DNA of 64,000 bases from Chloroflexota bacterium. GTDB lineage: Bacteria > Chloroflexota > Anaerolineae > Aggregatilineales > Phototrophicaceae. The position numbers and the translations under genes are program-made. The notes under the pieces are model-generated. The model did not search any database. It was not told the DNA's origin and was given only the letters and a program-made list of their open reading frames with translations. Where the stretch lies: positions 1 through 64,000 of the forward strand of contig JAPPMO010000101.1 in NCBI GenBank assembly GCA_028873975.1. The letters are read 5' to 3'. This document shows positions 9,110 through 16,218 of this stretch, piece after piece (the stretch's first letter is position 1; every line of letters begins with the position of its first letter).

Positions 9110-10246
9110 CTAGCGCTGGTCCAGGGGCGTCCAGCTGAGATCACAGGGTCCAACATAATTTGCCTTGGGGCGGATCAGGCGTCCGCCCATCTGGCCGATA
9201 ATATGCGCCGACCATCCGGCAATGCGGGACATCACAAAAAGGGGCGTGAACATGTCGACATCCAGATCCAGGGTGTAAAGCACAATCGCGCTGTAATAAT
9301 CGACATTGGGGTAGAGATTGCGCGAGATGAAGTATTTGTCCGCTCGAGCCGTTTCCTCCAGCTTGACGGCAATATCGTACCACTTGCGCTTGCCCGAGCT
9401 TTCCGCCAGCGCTTTGGCGTGCCGCTTGAGAATGCCGGCGCGCGGGTCATTGGATTTGTAGACGCGGTGTCCAATCCCCATGATCCGACGCTCGCCGGTC
9501 TTGACGTATTTTTCGAACCAGGGAACGACGTTCTCTACTTCGCCGATTTCCAGGAACATTTTCATGGCTTCGGCGTTGGCGCCGCCATGGGCAGGTCCCT
9601 TTAGCGCGGCGATCCCACCAACAACTGCGCTGTGCATATCCGAGCCGGTCGCGGTAATGACTCGGGCGGCAAAGGTGCTGGCGTTCATGCCGTGTTCAGC
9701 GAGCAATACCAGATAGACATCGACTGCGGCGCTGGCGGTTTCATCGGGGTCTTCGCCCGACATCATGTAGACGAAGTTCTGCGCCAAAGTCAGATCCTGG
9801 CGCGGGGGGATCGGTTCCAGTCCTTTTGTAATGCGCATCCATGCGGCGCAAATCGTCGTGATTTGCCCGGTCAGCCGCAGCGCCTTGGACAAAGCCCTGG
9901 CTTTGTCTGTCAGGTTTTCCGCGTCCTGGTCAAAGGCGGAGAGCATGGACACGGCGCTACGAAGCGCCGCCATTGCCGGCGTGCTAGCTGGCAAGGACTT
10001 CATCATGTCTATGATTGGATTGGGAATGGCGGCGTTCTTCGCGATATCGCTCCGTAGCGCTTGGTATTCGGCTTGCTTGGGCAGGCGCGTGTAGTGAAGC
10101 AGGAACAAGACTTCTTCAAAGGATGCGTTTTCGGCAAGTTCTTCAATGGCATAGCCGCTATAGATCAGTTTGCCGATTGTTCCGTCAATGAAGCTCGTCG
10201 CAATATCCGCTACGACGACTCCTTCTAGCCCACCTTTACTTGCCAT
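9110..10246 (-). CDS. gltA: Citrate synthase (possibly 2-methylcitrate synthase)
   Basis: It condenses oxaloacetate with acetyl-CoA (or propionyl-CoA) at the entry of the TCA or methylcitrate cycle. At 378 residues it is the short Gram-positive/archaeal type without the N-terminal extension of E. coli GltA. The catalytic triad is visible: H220 in GPAHGGAN, H260 in GIGHRVYK and D316 in NVDYYSA. AAGGAG precedes the ATG by 9 bases. No prpB or prpD lies nearby, and aconitase and PEP carboxylase are in the same window, which favours ordinary citrate synthase. The acyl-CoA preference cannot be read from sequence alone. Confidence 0.9.
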   Translation of the reverse strand: MASKGGLEGVVVADIATSFIDGTIGKLIYSGYAIEELAENASFEEVLFLLHYTRLPKQAEYQALRSDIAKNAAIPNPIIDMMKSLPASTPAMAALRSAVSMLSAFDQDAENLTDKARALSKALRLTGQITTICAAWMRITKGLEPIPPRQDLTLAQNFVYMMSGEDPDETASAAVDVYLVLLAEHGMNASTFAARVITATGSDMHSAVVGGIAALKGPAHGGANAEAMKMFLEIGEVENVVPWFEKYVKTGERRIMGIGHRVYKSNDPRAGILKRHAKALAESSGKRKWYDIAVKLEETARADKYFISRNLYPNVDYYSAIVLYTLDLDVDMFTPLFVMSRIAGWSAHIIGQMGGRLIRPKANYVGPCDLSWTPLDQR

Positions 10247-10442
10247 CTAGCGAGTCTCCTTGTCGATTAGGGTTTCCCAGGGTGTGTTCCAATCGCAGCA
10301 CAGTCGCCGCCGCGTCAAGCAGTTGCCGTTCTCACCACCCCGGGTTGGTCGCAACTGTTTGCCCGTTGCGCGTTGAGCCGGGCGCAGCCCGATCGTTGCA
10401 TTCAGCATTAGATCATTAGCCGAGATTATCATTAGACAGGGA

Positions 10443-10471
10443 AGTATAGCACTGTCAATACGCGCCTTCAA
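10443..10471 (-). promoter_or_regulatory. Candidate promoter of citrate synthase
   Basis: On the minus strand TTGAAG (10466-10471) and TATACT (10443-10448) are 17 bases apart. Transcription would begin near 10436 and give a leader of about 190 bases. A TTGACA overlaps the spacer region and could serve an alternative start. Confidence 0.45.
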
Positions 10472-10490
10472 TGACAATCAGGAGAATAGG

Positions 10491-10890
10491 CGGGGCAATC
10501 GCATCAGATTGTTCTAACCACCGAGGACACAGAGAACACCGAGAAAAACAAGTAAAATCAATGTTTTTGTCTTGTTTCAGACATGCTTTTGAGCGACATA
10601 TATGGTTTCCTGGCGACTTTGCAATATACAGGTGGCGGATTTAGAGGAATAGTCGTCAAAACTCCCTAAACTCAGTAGGAACAACAAAGTCATGCTAATG
10701 CACTCCAAAATAAAAGTCGGCGGTAGGGGAGAGCCTTGGCTCGCCCGCAAAACCTAACCGCAACGATGGGCGAGCCAAGGCTTGCCCCTACATTGACCTT
10801 ACAATTTGTTGCATTACTTAATTGGAATTGCTTTTGTGCATTTGTAGTGAAATGATTATTTTATTTCAACCGATTTCGATACTGTAGCGA
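10491..10890. repeat. Composite dispersed element: family A left end, nested hairpin, family B right end
   Basis: The left end CGGGGCAATCGCATCA matches family A (compare 25911, 28635 and 38008), and the A body continues to about 10670 with GTGGCGGATTTAGAG shared with the copy at 38008-38417. A second repeat, beginning near CAACAAAGTC at 10682, is nested inside. The right edge, ATTTCAACCGATTTCGATAC (10864-10883), resembles the end of family B rather than A. The element is therefore a mosaic of at least three repeat units. No open reading frame of note lies inside. Confidence 0.75.
10723..10791. repeat. Long hairpin repeat nested in the composite element
   Basis: Two 24-base arms (10723-10746 and 10768-10791) are inverted copies of each other with only two mismatches, around a 21-base loop. 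The arms start GTAGGGG and contain AGCCTTGGCTCGCCC. One arm, with a changed partner arm, recurs at 38200-38224. Such GTAGGGGCGAGCC-type repeats are common in genomes of several phyla. Confidence 0.8.
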
Positions 10891-11102
10891 ATGGTTAGCA
10901 GGTCAACAGGCCGGGAATCAGCGATCCGCGGGACGCGACTCACAGGAGAGATCTACCGTTGCGCATCGTCCCCGAAAGTGCTAATCTATGCGCTATGGTG
11001 AACTGTAAAGCGACTCATTCCGCCAAAACCGGCTGCCTCTGTTGTTGCAGCAAAAGGCTCCGTAATATCTGGCGCGTGGGGATTTCCGCTGATTGAAGAC
11101 GT

Positions 11103-11161
11103 CTGGTCAGCAACCAGCAATGAAAGAAACGAGAGTCAACGCGCGAGGGTTGGCTCTTTTT
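11103..11161 (+). terminator. Intrinsic terminator / possible attenuator before the JAMM gene
   Basis: Stem GAGTCAAC (11133-11140) pairs with GTTGGCTC (11149-11156), including one G-T pair, and is followed by five T. A smaller hairpin CTGGT/ACCAG occupies 11103-11117 just before it. The terminator lies only about 30 bases before ATG 11191, while the previous gene in this direction is absent for more than 900 bases. It could end a small RNA or act as an attenuator of the sulfur-carrier operon. Confidence 0.6.
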
Positions 11162-11190
11162 GATTGCGGCAACAGGGAAACAAATCTAGC

Positions 11191-11625
11191 ATGACGGTTC
11201 GTTTAGGAAAGCTCCTTCAAAGTCGGATATTCGAGCAGATGGAAGATACCTATCCCAACGAAGGCGGGGGCTTTCTTTTGGGCGAGCTGGAAGACAATAG
11301 CACTGTTATCCGTGACATTATTCAGGTCGATAACGTTTTCGAGGAAGAGGAGCAGTATCATCGTTACGCGATGACCCCACAAGACTGGATGCGCCTCGAA
11401 GATGAAGCCGACGACCGTGGGCTAACGCTAGTGGGGTATTATCACAGCCATCCGGATTCGCTGGCGATCCCGTCCGAGTATGACCGCGAACACGCTCTGC
11501 CGAATTTCCTGTACATCATCACCTCAGTCGAAATGGGGCGGGCGACCGATATGCGCGTTTGGAAGTTGCGGGCCGATCGAAGCGTCTTTGATAGAGAAGA
11601 ACTTGCTGTGCTTGAAATCGATTAG
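11191..11625 (+). CDS. JAMM/MPN+ metalloprotease (Mec-like, M67)
   Basis: A zinc peptidase of the JAB1/MPN family, 144 aa. All catalytic elements are visible: E24 in NEGGGFLLGE and the full H85-S-H87-P-x(6)-S95-x2-D98 motif. In Mycobacterium tuberculosis the homologue Mec releases cysteine from the sulfur carrier CysO, and in Pseudomonas QbsD trims the tail of carrier QbsE. Here the next gene encodes such a carrier with residues beyond its glycines. It is therefore likely to be the carrier's processing protease, its cysteine-releasing enzyme, or both. A TTG start at 11164 is possible, but ATG 11191 gives the normal N-terminus. It is the first gene of a three-gene operon. Confidence 0.88.
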   Translation: MTVRLGKLLQSRIFEQMEDTYPNEGGGFLLGELEDNSTVIRDIIQVDNVFEEEEQYHRYAMTPQDWMRLEDEADDRGLTLVGYYHSHPDSLAIPSEYDREHALPNFLYIITSVEMGRATDMRVWKLRADRSVFDREELAVLEID

Positions 11626-11701
11626 TTGAGGCGCGATTCCAGAAATCAAGGCCGCATAGCAGATAGATCGCGGCATAAGAAAATAGAAGGAGAAGAGAAA
11701 C

Positions 11702-12004
11702 ATGGCGAGCATACGAATCCCAACGCCGTTGCGCGCTTACACGGGCGGCGCATCCAACATCGACGTTATTGGCGGGACGGTTGGCGAGGCGCTGATGAAC
11801 TTGGTAGACGCGCACCCGGACCTGCGCGTACACTTGTTTAACGACGACGAACTGCGCAGCTTTGTCAATATTTTCATAGACGACGAGGACATCCGTTTCA
11901 TGCAGGGTCTTGATACGGAAATAGCGGAAAACGACAGCCTGCGCATCATCCCCAGCATCGCCGGCGGAGGAATGGCCGCTTGGAGCTTGATGGAGAGGAA
12001 ATGA
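11702..12004 (+). CDS. MoaD/ThiS/CysO-type ubiquitin-like sulfur carrier with C-terminal extension
   Basis: A 100-residue beta-grasp protein with the family features: IPTPLRAYTGG at the start, a helix in the middle and NDSLRIIPSIAGGG near the end. Mature carriers end in Gly-Gly, which is adenylated and thiocarboxylated. This one continues ten residues past the glycines (MAAWSLMERK), so it should need proteolytic trimming. The JAMM protease is encoded 76 bases upstream and the E1-like enzyme just downstream. AGGAG lies 9 bases before the ATG. The extension's codons also contain the ribosome site of the next gene, which may partly explain why they exist. Confidence 0.88.
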   Translation: MASIRIPTPLRAYTGGASNIDVIGGTVGEALMNLVDAHPDLRVHLFNDDELRSFVNIFIDDEDIRFMQGLDTEIAENDSLRIIPSIAGGGMAAWSLMERK

Positions 12005-13248
12005 TGACCAGGCTACATAGTCGCATTGCGGATTTGAACAATGAGGAAGTTAAGCGTTACAGTCGCCATGTCATCATGCCGGAAGTCGGCATCGAGGGGC
12101 AAAGGACTTTGAAAGCCTCCAATGTCCTATTGATCGGAACCGGCGGATTGGGCAGCCCATTGGCGCTTTATCTCGCCGCTGCCGGCATTGGACGCATCGG
12201 CCTGGTAGATTATGACGTAGTTGACTTCACGAATCTACAGCGCCAAGTGATACACGGCCTAAGCACCGTTGGCGCCTCCAAGCTGGATAGCGCCGCCGAT
12301 CGCATGCTCGACCTCAATCCAGATATCGATGTGGTCAAATACAACGAGCCGCTGACATCCGAGAACGCGGAACGCATATTCGGCGAGGACTGGGACATTG
12401 TCATTGACGGTACGGACAACTTCCCGACGCGATACCTGGTCAACGACGCCTGCGTGAAACTGGGCATCCCGAATGTCTACGGCAGCATTTTCCGATTCGA
12501 GGGTCAGCTAAGCGTGTTTTACGCCGAGAGCGGTCCCTGCTATCGCTGCATGTTCCCCGAGCCGCCGCCGCCGGGTCTGGTGCCAAGTTGCGCGGAAGGC
12601 GGCGTTCTGGGCATATTGCCCGGCACGATCGGCACCATGCAAGCGACCGAAGCGATTAAGCTGTTACTGGGAATCGGCGAGCCGATGATCGGCCGAATGA
12701 TGCTCTACGATGCCCTGGAAATGAGTTTCCAAACGATCAAGGTGCGCAAAGATCCGGACTGCCCGGTCTGTGGCATCGACAAGGCGGATGTTGTGCTGAT
12801 CGACTATGAGCAATTCTGTGGCATGCCGGCGCACGATCATAGCGAATTCAGCTCGGCGGATGAGACGGAGGAACTCGACATCAAAACCGTCACCGTGCAT
12901 GATGTCAAGTCCGCGCTTGAAAACGGCGACGATGTAGTCGTGATTGATGTGCGGGATCCGCATGAATGGGACATCAGTGTCATTGACGGCACGGTGAAGA
13001 TTCCCAAGCCGGATATCCAATTGGCGAAAAACGGGATTCAGGGCGGCCGCCGACTGTGGGAAGAGACGGTCTTGAAGGAGATCCCGAAGGACAAGACCTT
13101 GTACTTGCACTGTCGGTCAGGTGTACGTAGCGCCGACAGCATAGCCTATTTGTCGGAAATCGGTTATGACCTGGACAAGATGTTCAATGTCGAAGGCGGC
13201 ATCCTGGCTTGGGCGGACGAGATTGACCCGGATATGCCGAAGTATTAG
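12004..13248 (+). CDS. moeZ: MoeZ/MoeB-type E1-like adenylyltransferase with C-terminal rhodanese domain
   Basis: It activates the C-terminus of a ubiquitin-like sulfur carrier with ATP and transfers sulfur to it as a thiocarboxylate. The N-terminal ThiF fold has GTGGLGSP at residues 46-52, D138 in GTDNF, C196 in PSCAEGG, and a zinc site of C179, C182, C253 and C256. The rhodanese domain (about residues 292-414) has C370 in LHCRSGVRS as the persulfide-bearing cysteine. ATG 12004 overlaps the carrier's TGA, with AGGA about 4 bases upstream; ATG 12001 is an alternative. The gene set matches the mec-cysO-moeZ logic of actinobacteria, but no cysM is adjacent. Confidence 0.93.
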   Translation: MTRLHSRIADLNNEEVKRYSRHVIMPEVGIEGQRTLKASNVLLIGTGGLGSPLALYLAAAGIGRIGLVDYDVVDFTNLQRQVIHGLSTVGASKLDSAADRMLDLNPDIDVVKYNEPLTSENAERIFGEDWDIVIDGTDNFPTRYLVNDACVKLGIPNVYGSIFRFEGQLSVFYAESGPCYRCMFPEPPPPGLVPSCAEGGVLGILPGTIGTMQATEAIKLLLGIGEPMIGRMMLYDALEMSFQTIKVRKDPDCPVCGIDKADVVLIDYEQFCGMPAHDHSEFSSADETEELDIKTVTVHDVKSALENGDDVVVIDVRDPHEWDISVIDGTVKIPKPDIQLAKNGIQGGRRLWEETVLKEIPKDKTLYLHCRSGVRSADSIAYLSEIGYDLDKMFNVEGGILAWADEIDPDMPKY

Positions 13249-14438
13249 GCTTCCAGTAAACTTACCACTGGCTGCATGTGAGGACGACTATTTTCACCGG
13301 CTGCGCGAATGTCGTGAAGAAATAGGCGCTTTGCTTTCCTATTTTTGATGATGTGGCGGCCCTCGACCTGTACGCGGTCGCCAAAATACGGCTTTACCAC
13401 ATCTTCCGCCAAACCTTCGGGAACGACGATCTGCCACCACTTGCCGTCGTCGTCGAACAGTTTCACTTGATTTTTTGTCGCATCCGCATATTGCAGCACA
13501 CCAACAACGGTGTCCCTTTCCTCTGTTATTCTGTATTCGTCCGCGACAGATTCTTCGTCAAGCGGCAAAACCATTTCGTTCAAATTATCCCTAGTGCTGT
13601 CAAGCAAGATGCTTTGGAATTGCCCTTCAATTTCGGCTTCAATGCCAACTGCAGTTATAGTGTCTCCGTCAGGAGCAAGCTCTTTTGCCAGTCCGAACAG
13701 ATTTTGCAAGTATCTATCATCATTCAAGTCACTCTGCAGTCTTGAAATTCCACCGGCGTTCACGAGTCTTAGATTCTCTATTACCTTCAAACGAACACCA
13801 TCAAAATAAGAAATGCCTGGAAAGCGGTTCGGACCGACATGGGTTACGGTCATCCCAATCCTGTAACTTCCAAATGACGGTACAGTTGCAAGAACTCGAT
13901 AATCTTGATCTACTTTACGACGGTTTCGAAATTTGTATCTGTTAATGTTGCCAATCGTGTTACGAACCAAAGTCGAAAAGTTTAGGATGCGCTTTGAAAG
14001 CATTGAAGGATCAATCAAGCCTCTATTCGCTTCTATTCCCTGCAATGTCATAACCAACTCATCGTTTTCAAGCTGGTCTACATTTTGTCCATATTTAACT
14101 GCGAGTCTCACCTTATCAAGTAGGTTATACAAATCTTCCCGCATACCTTCGTTACGAATCTGTCGCATGCCTTCTAGAATAAGTTCCTCAGCGGTCTGGT
14201 GCTCTCCGCAACGATATGCCAAAGTCGCCGCGCTTCTGTGCAGAATCGCAAACATATGATGAGATGGATCTTCACGAAGAAGCCGCGCCGACTCGGATTC
14301 CTTTTGAAAAGCTTGTTGAGTGAGCTTCAAGTATGTAATTTCATCGCCATCGAATCGAGCAATGCGCGCCTTGTTAGCAAGCTGGGATGCTTCGCGGTGT
14401 AGTCTAACGCTCTTCTTGAGATGCGGTTTTGCTATCAT
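13245..14438 (-). CDS. Unknown protein with TPR-like N-terminus (second gene of a two-gene island)
   Basis: A 397-residue protein of unknown function. Residues 1-110 are helical and TPR-like, including HRSAATLAYRCGEHQTAEEL. The middle (about 175-300) looks like mixed alpha/beta. A C-terminal segment (311-378, starting VVGVLQYADATKNQVKL) reads like a small beta-barrel. From memory, helical proteins with a similar RSAATLA motif sit beside proteins like its upstream partner in other bacteria, but I cannot verify this. Base composition is clearly more AT-rich than in neighbours, suggesting transfer. Its start lies 35 bases inside the upstream gene, and its stop overlaps that of moeZ. Confidence 0.75.
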   Translation of the reverse strand: MIAKPHLKKSVRLHREASQLANKARIARFDGDEITYLKLTQQAFQKESESARLLREDPSHHMFAILHRSAATLAYRCGEHQTAEELILEGMRQIRNEGMREDLYNLLDKVRLAVKYGQNVDQLENDELVMTLQGIEANRGLIDPSMLSKRILNFSTLVRNTIGNINRYKFRNRRKVDQDYRVLATVPSFGSYRIGMTVTHVGPNRFPGISYFDGVRLKVIENLRLVNAGGISRLQSDLNDDRYLQNLFGLAKELAPDGDTITAVGIEAEIEGQFQSILLDSTRDNLNEMVLPLDEESVADEYRITEERDTVVGVLQYADATKNQVKLFDDDGKWWQIVVPEGLAEDVVKPYFGDRVQVEGRHIIKNRKAKRLFLHDIRAAGENSRPHMQPVVSLLEA

Positions 14439-15030
14439 TTTCAGGCATCCTTTGTGTAAAGTTCACCAATGGCGTTTCAAACTCTACAACTATGATAAAG
14501 GCCGGTGTTCCGTCGCTGTCCGACTGCTTAGTTTGTTTAATCTTCTTTTTGACCCGTGCTTTGAAGATGCTACTTGAGGACGGCGGCAGGATTCCGGAAA
14601 CTTCTAATCTGGCCAAATGCTGAGGAAAATCGTCCTCGTCTTCACAGTCTAGGCTTTCCTTGGTTCCCAGATAATAGTCGATACCTGTACCACGACCGGG
14701 TCTTGTATCGACTTCCGACTGGTCAACTACAGTAAATGGAGTGAACTTGTCAACCATCAAGAATGCAATGCCTTCCGCCGCCCATTCCCCAAGGCGCTGC
14801 CGCTGTCTCCAAGAACGTATTGTCGAGAGTTTTTCCAACTCAGTCCATTGAAGAACTAACGTGAATAGCGGTTTCTCTTGATCCTCTACTTCACATATAA
14901 CCGAGACGGGATGACCGGCCTCTGTTAGGGCAATTTGCGCAGCCCGACAGGTCGCGCTGCAATGATCAACGTCTAGACAGCCAATGCCGTTTCGCAGATG
15001 CTCTAATTCGATTATATTTGATTCGCTCAT
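14404..15030 (-). CDS. Unknown protein with possible nuclease-like core (first gene of a two-gene island)
   Basis: A 208-residue protein of unknown function. The region 79-190 has an acidic pattern: E86 in AAEGIAFLMV, D118 in GTGIDYYLG and E143-V-S145 in RLEVSGI, followed by a strand AFIIVVEF. This resembles the order of acidic residues in PD-(D/E)XK-type folds with the lysine replaced, but the resemblance is weak and is only inference. The N-terminus carries a cysteine-containing stretch (CLDVDHCSATC). It overlaps the downstream gene by 35 bases, so the two are translationally coupled. A perfect palindrome lies 63 bases upstream. Confidence 0.72.
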   Translation of the reverse strand: MSESNIIELEHLRNGIGCLDVDHCSATCRAAQIALTEAGHPVSVICEVEDQEKPLFTLVLQWTELEKLSTIRSWRQRQRLGEWAAEGIAFLMVDKFTPFTVVDQSEVDTRPGRGTGIDYYLGTKESLDCEDEDDFPQHLARLEVSGILPPSSSSIFKARVKKKIKQTKQSDSDGTPAFIIVVEFETPLVNFTQRMPENDSKTASQEER

Positions 15031-15093
15031 CTAGCTCTTGACTCGGAGACGGCTACCTTTGCATGTGCGGGTCGGATGATCCCTCGTGATCGT

Positions 15094-15108
15094 TTGTACA
15101 AAGTACAA
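15094..15108. promoter_or_regulatory. Perfect palindrome, candidate operator of the two-gene island
   Basis: TTGTAC-AAA-GTACAA is a perfect 6+3+6 inverted repeat located between the korAB terminator and the start codon at 15030. Its position 63 bases before the gene fits an operator overlapping the promoter. No regulator gene lies within the pair itself. Confidence 0.5.
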
Positions 15109-15135
15109 CACATCCCGACTGTTCCACCAGAAAAT

Positions 15136-15158
15136 CCCCTCCCAATTATTGGGAGGGG
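15136..15158 (-). terminator. Intrinsic terminator of korAB
   Basis: Arms CCCCTCCCAA and TTGGGAGGGG pair perfectly over 10 bp with a TTA loop. Reading from korB on the minus strand, the stem is followed by ATTTTCT, a modest T tract. It lies 12 bases past the korB stop. Confidence 0.75.
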
Positions 15159-15169
15159 TTGGCTTGAGG

Positions 15170-16216
15170 TCAACCCGCCATCAGACCCCGCATAACGCTA
15201 TCGAGCGCCTTTTTTGAAGGTCTCAGGCTCGCCTCATCAAGGCGCGCCAGGGGCGTCGAAACCAGGGCTTCGGTATCCGCCAGTGTGGGACGCGGCTCCT
15301 CGTAGTAAATCAAGCCAGTAGAGAATATCTGCTCGCGCAGAGACTGCTCCAGGACATCAATTGCCATGCGCCGATTGCGCGGGTCGTGATCGTTGTCCAG
15401 CTTCTTTAGCCGAATGAAACTGCCGTCGTGCATTTCGACATCAATGACGTCACCGGCTTCATAGTCGCCGACTTCGATCTCTTCCTTCGCATCCACGTAG
15501 TCCGGGGCAAGTATCTGGATCTCGTGCAGCGGGACCTCGTTGTCCTTGCCGTAGGGAAAGCTCTTGGTTGAAGTTTCGGCATTGTTGAAGGTGACGCAGG
15601 GGCTGATGATATCGAGTACGGCTGTTCCCTGATGGCGAATGGCGGCCTGCAATAGCGCCCGTACTTGTTTGGCGTCGCCGCTAAAGCTGCGCGCAACGAA
15701 GGAGGCGCCCGAGATCACCGCTTCCAGGGCGAGATCAATCGGCGGCATTTCATTCAGTCCGTAGTACTTCAAGAACTGACCTTCGTCCGCCGTCGCAGAG
15801 AATTGCCCTTTGGTCAATCCATAAACGCCGTTGTTCTCAATGATGTAGACAAAGGGAACATTGCGGCGGATCACATGCTTGAATTGCCCCATGCCAATGG
15901 ATCCGCTGTCTCCATCGCCGCTGACGGCTATGCAGGATAGTTCTTTGTTCGCCAAGAGCGCGCCGGTCACGACTGACGGCATGCGACCATGCAAGGCGTT
16001 AAAACCGTGCGATCCCCCCAAGAAATACGCAGGCGTCTTGCTCGAGCAGCCAATGCCGCTCACTTTGATGAACTTGTGCTGCTCGATGCCCATTTCATAG
16101 GCAATGCTGATTATTTGGTTCGAGATTGAATCGTGACCGCAGCCGGGGCACAGCGTGCTGGGGCGGCCCTTGTATTCATTTCGGCTCAAACCTAGTTGAT
16201 TGACGCGAGGTGGCAT
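15170..16216 (-). CDS. korB: 2-oxoacid:ferredoxin oxidoreductase, beta subunit
   Basis: This subunit binds thiamine diphosphate in the enzyme that oxidatively decarboxylates 2-oxoglutarate (or another 2-oxoacid) to acyl-CoA while reducing ferredoxin. It has CPGCGHDSI near residue 24, GIGCSSKTP, and the ThDP/Mg motif GDGDSGSIG ending in NNGVYGLTKGQFS. The length of 348 aa is normal for KorB-type subunits without extra ferredoxin domains. It starts 2 bases after the korA stop with AGGAAGG upstream, and a strong terminator follows. Substrate (2-oxoglutarate rather than pyruvate) is inferred from family resemblance. Confidence 0.93.
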   Translation of the reverse strand: MPPRVNQLGLSRNEYKGRPSTLCPGCGHDSISNQIISIAYEMGIEQHKFIKVSGIGCSSKTPAYFLGGSHGFNALHGRMPSVVTGALLANKELSCIAVSGDGDSGSIGMGQFKHVIRRNVPFVYIIENNGVYGLTKGQFSATADEGQFLKYYGLNEMPPIDLALEAVISGASFVARSFSGDAKQVRALLQAAIRHQGTAVLDIISPCVTFNNAETSTKSFPYGKDNEVPLHEIQILAPDYVDAKEEIEVGDYEAGDVIDVEMHDGSFIRLKKLDNDHDPRNRRMAIDVLEQSLREQIFSTGLIYYEEPRPTLADTEALVSTPLARLDEASLRPSKKALDSVMRGLMAG

Positions 16217-16218
16217 GA

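Noticed and set aside
10895..11100. Possible tRNA, SRP RNA or known riboswitch
   Set aside because: No cloverleaf, no SRP tetraloop core and no TPP, SAM, cobalamin or T-box consensus could be found by eye; only the terminator is supported.
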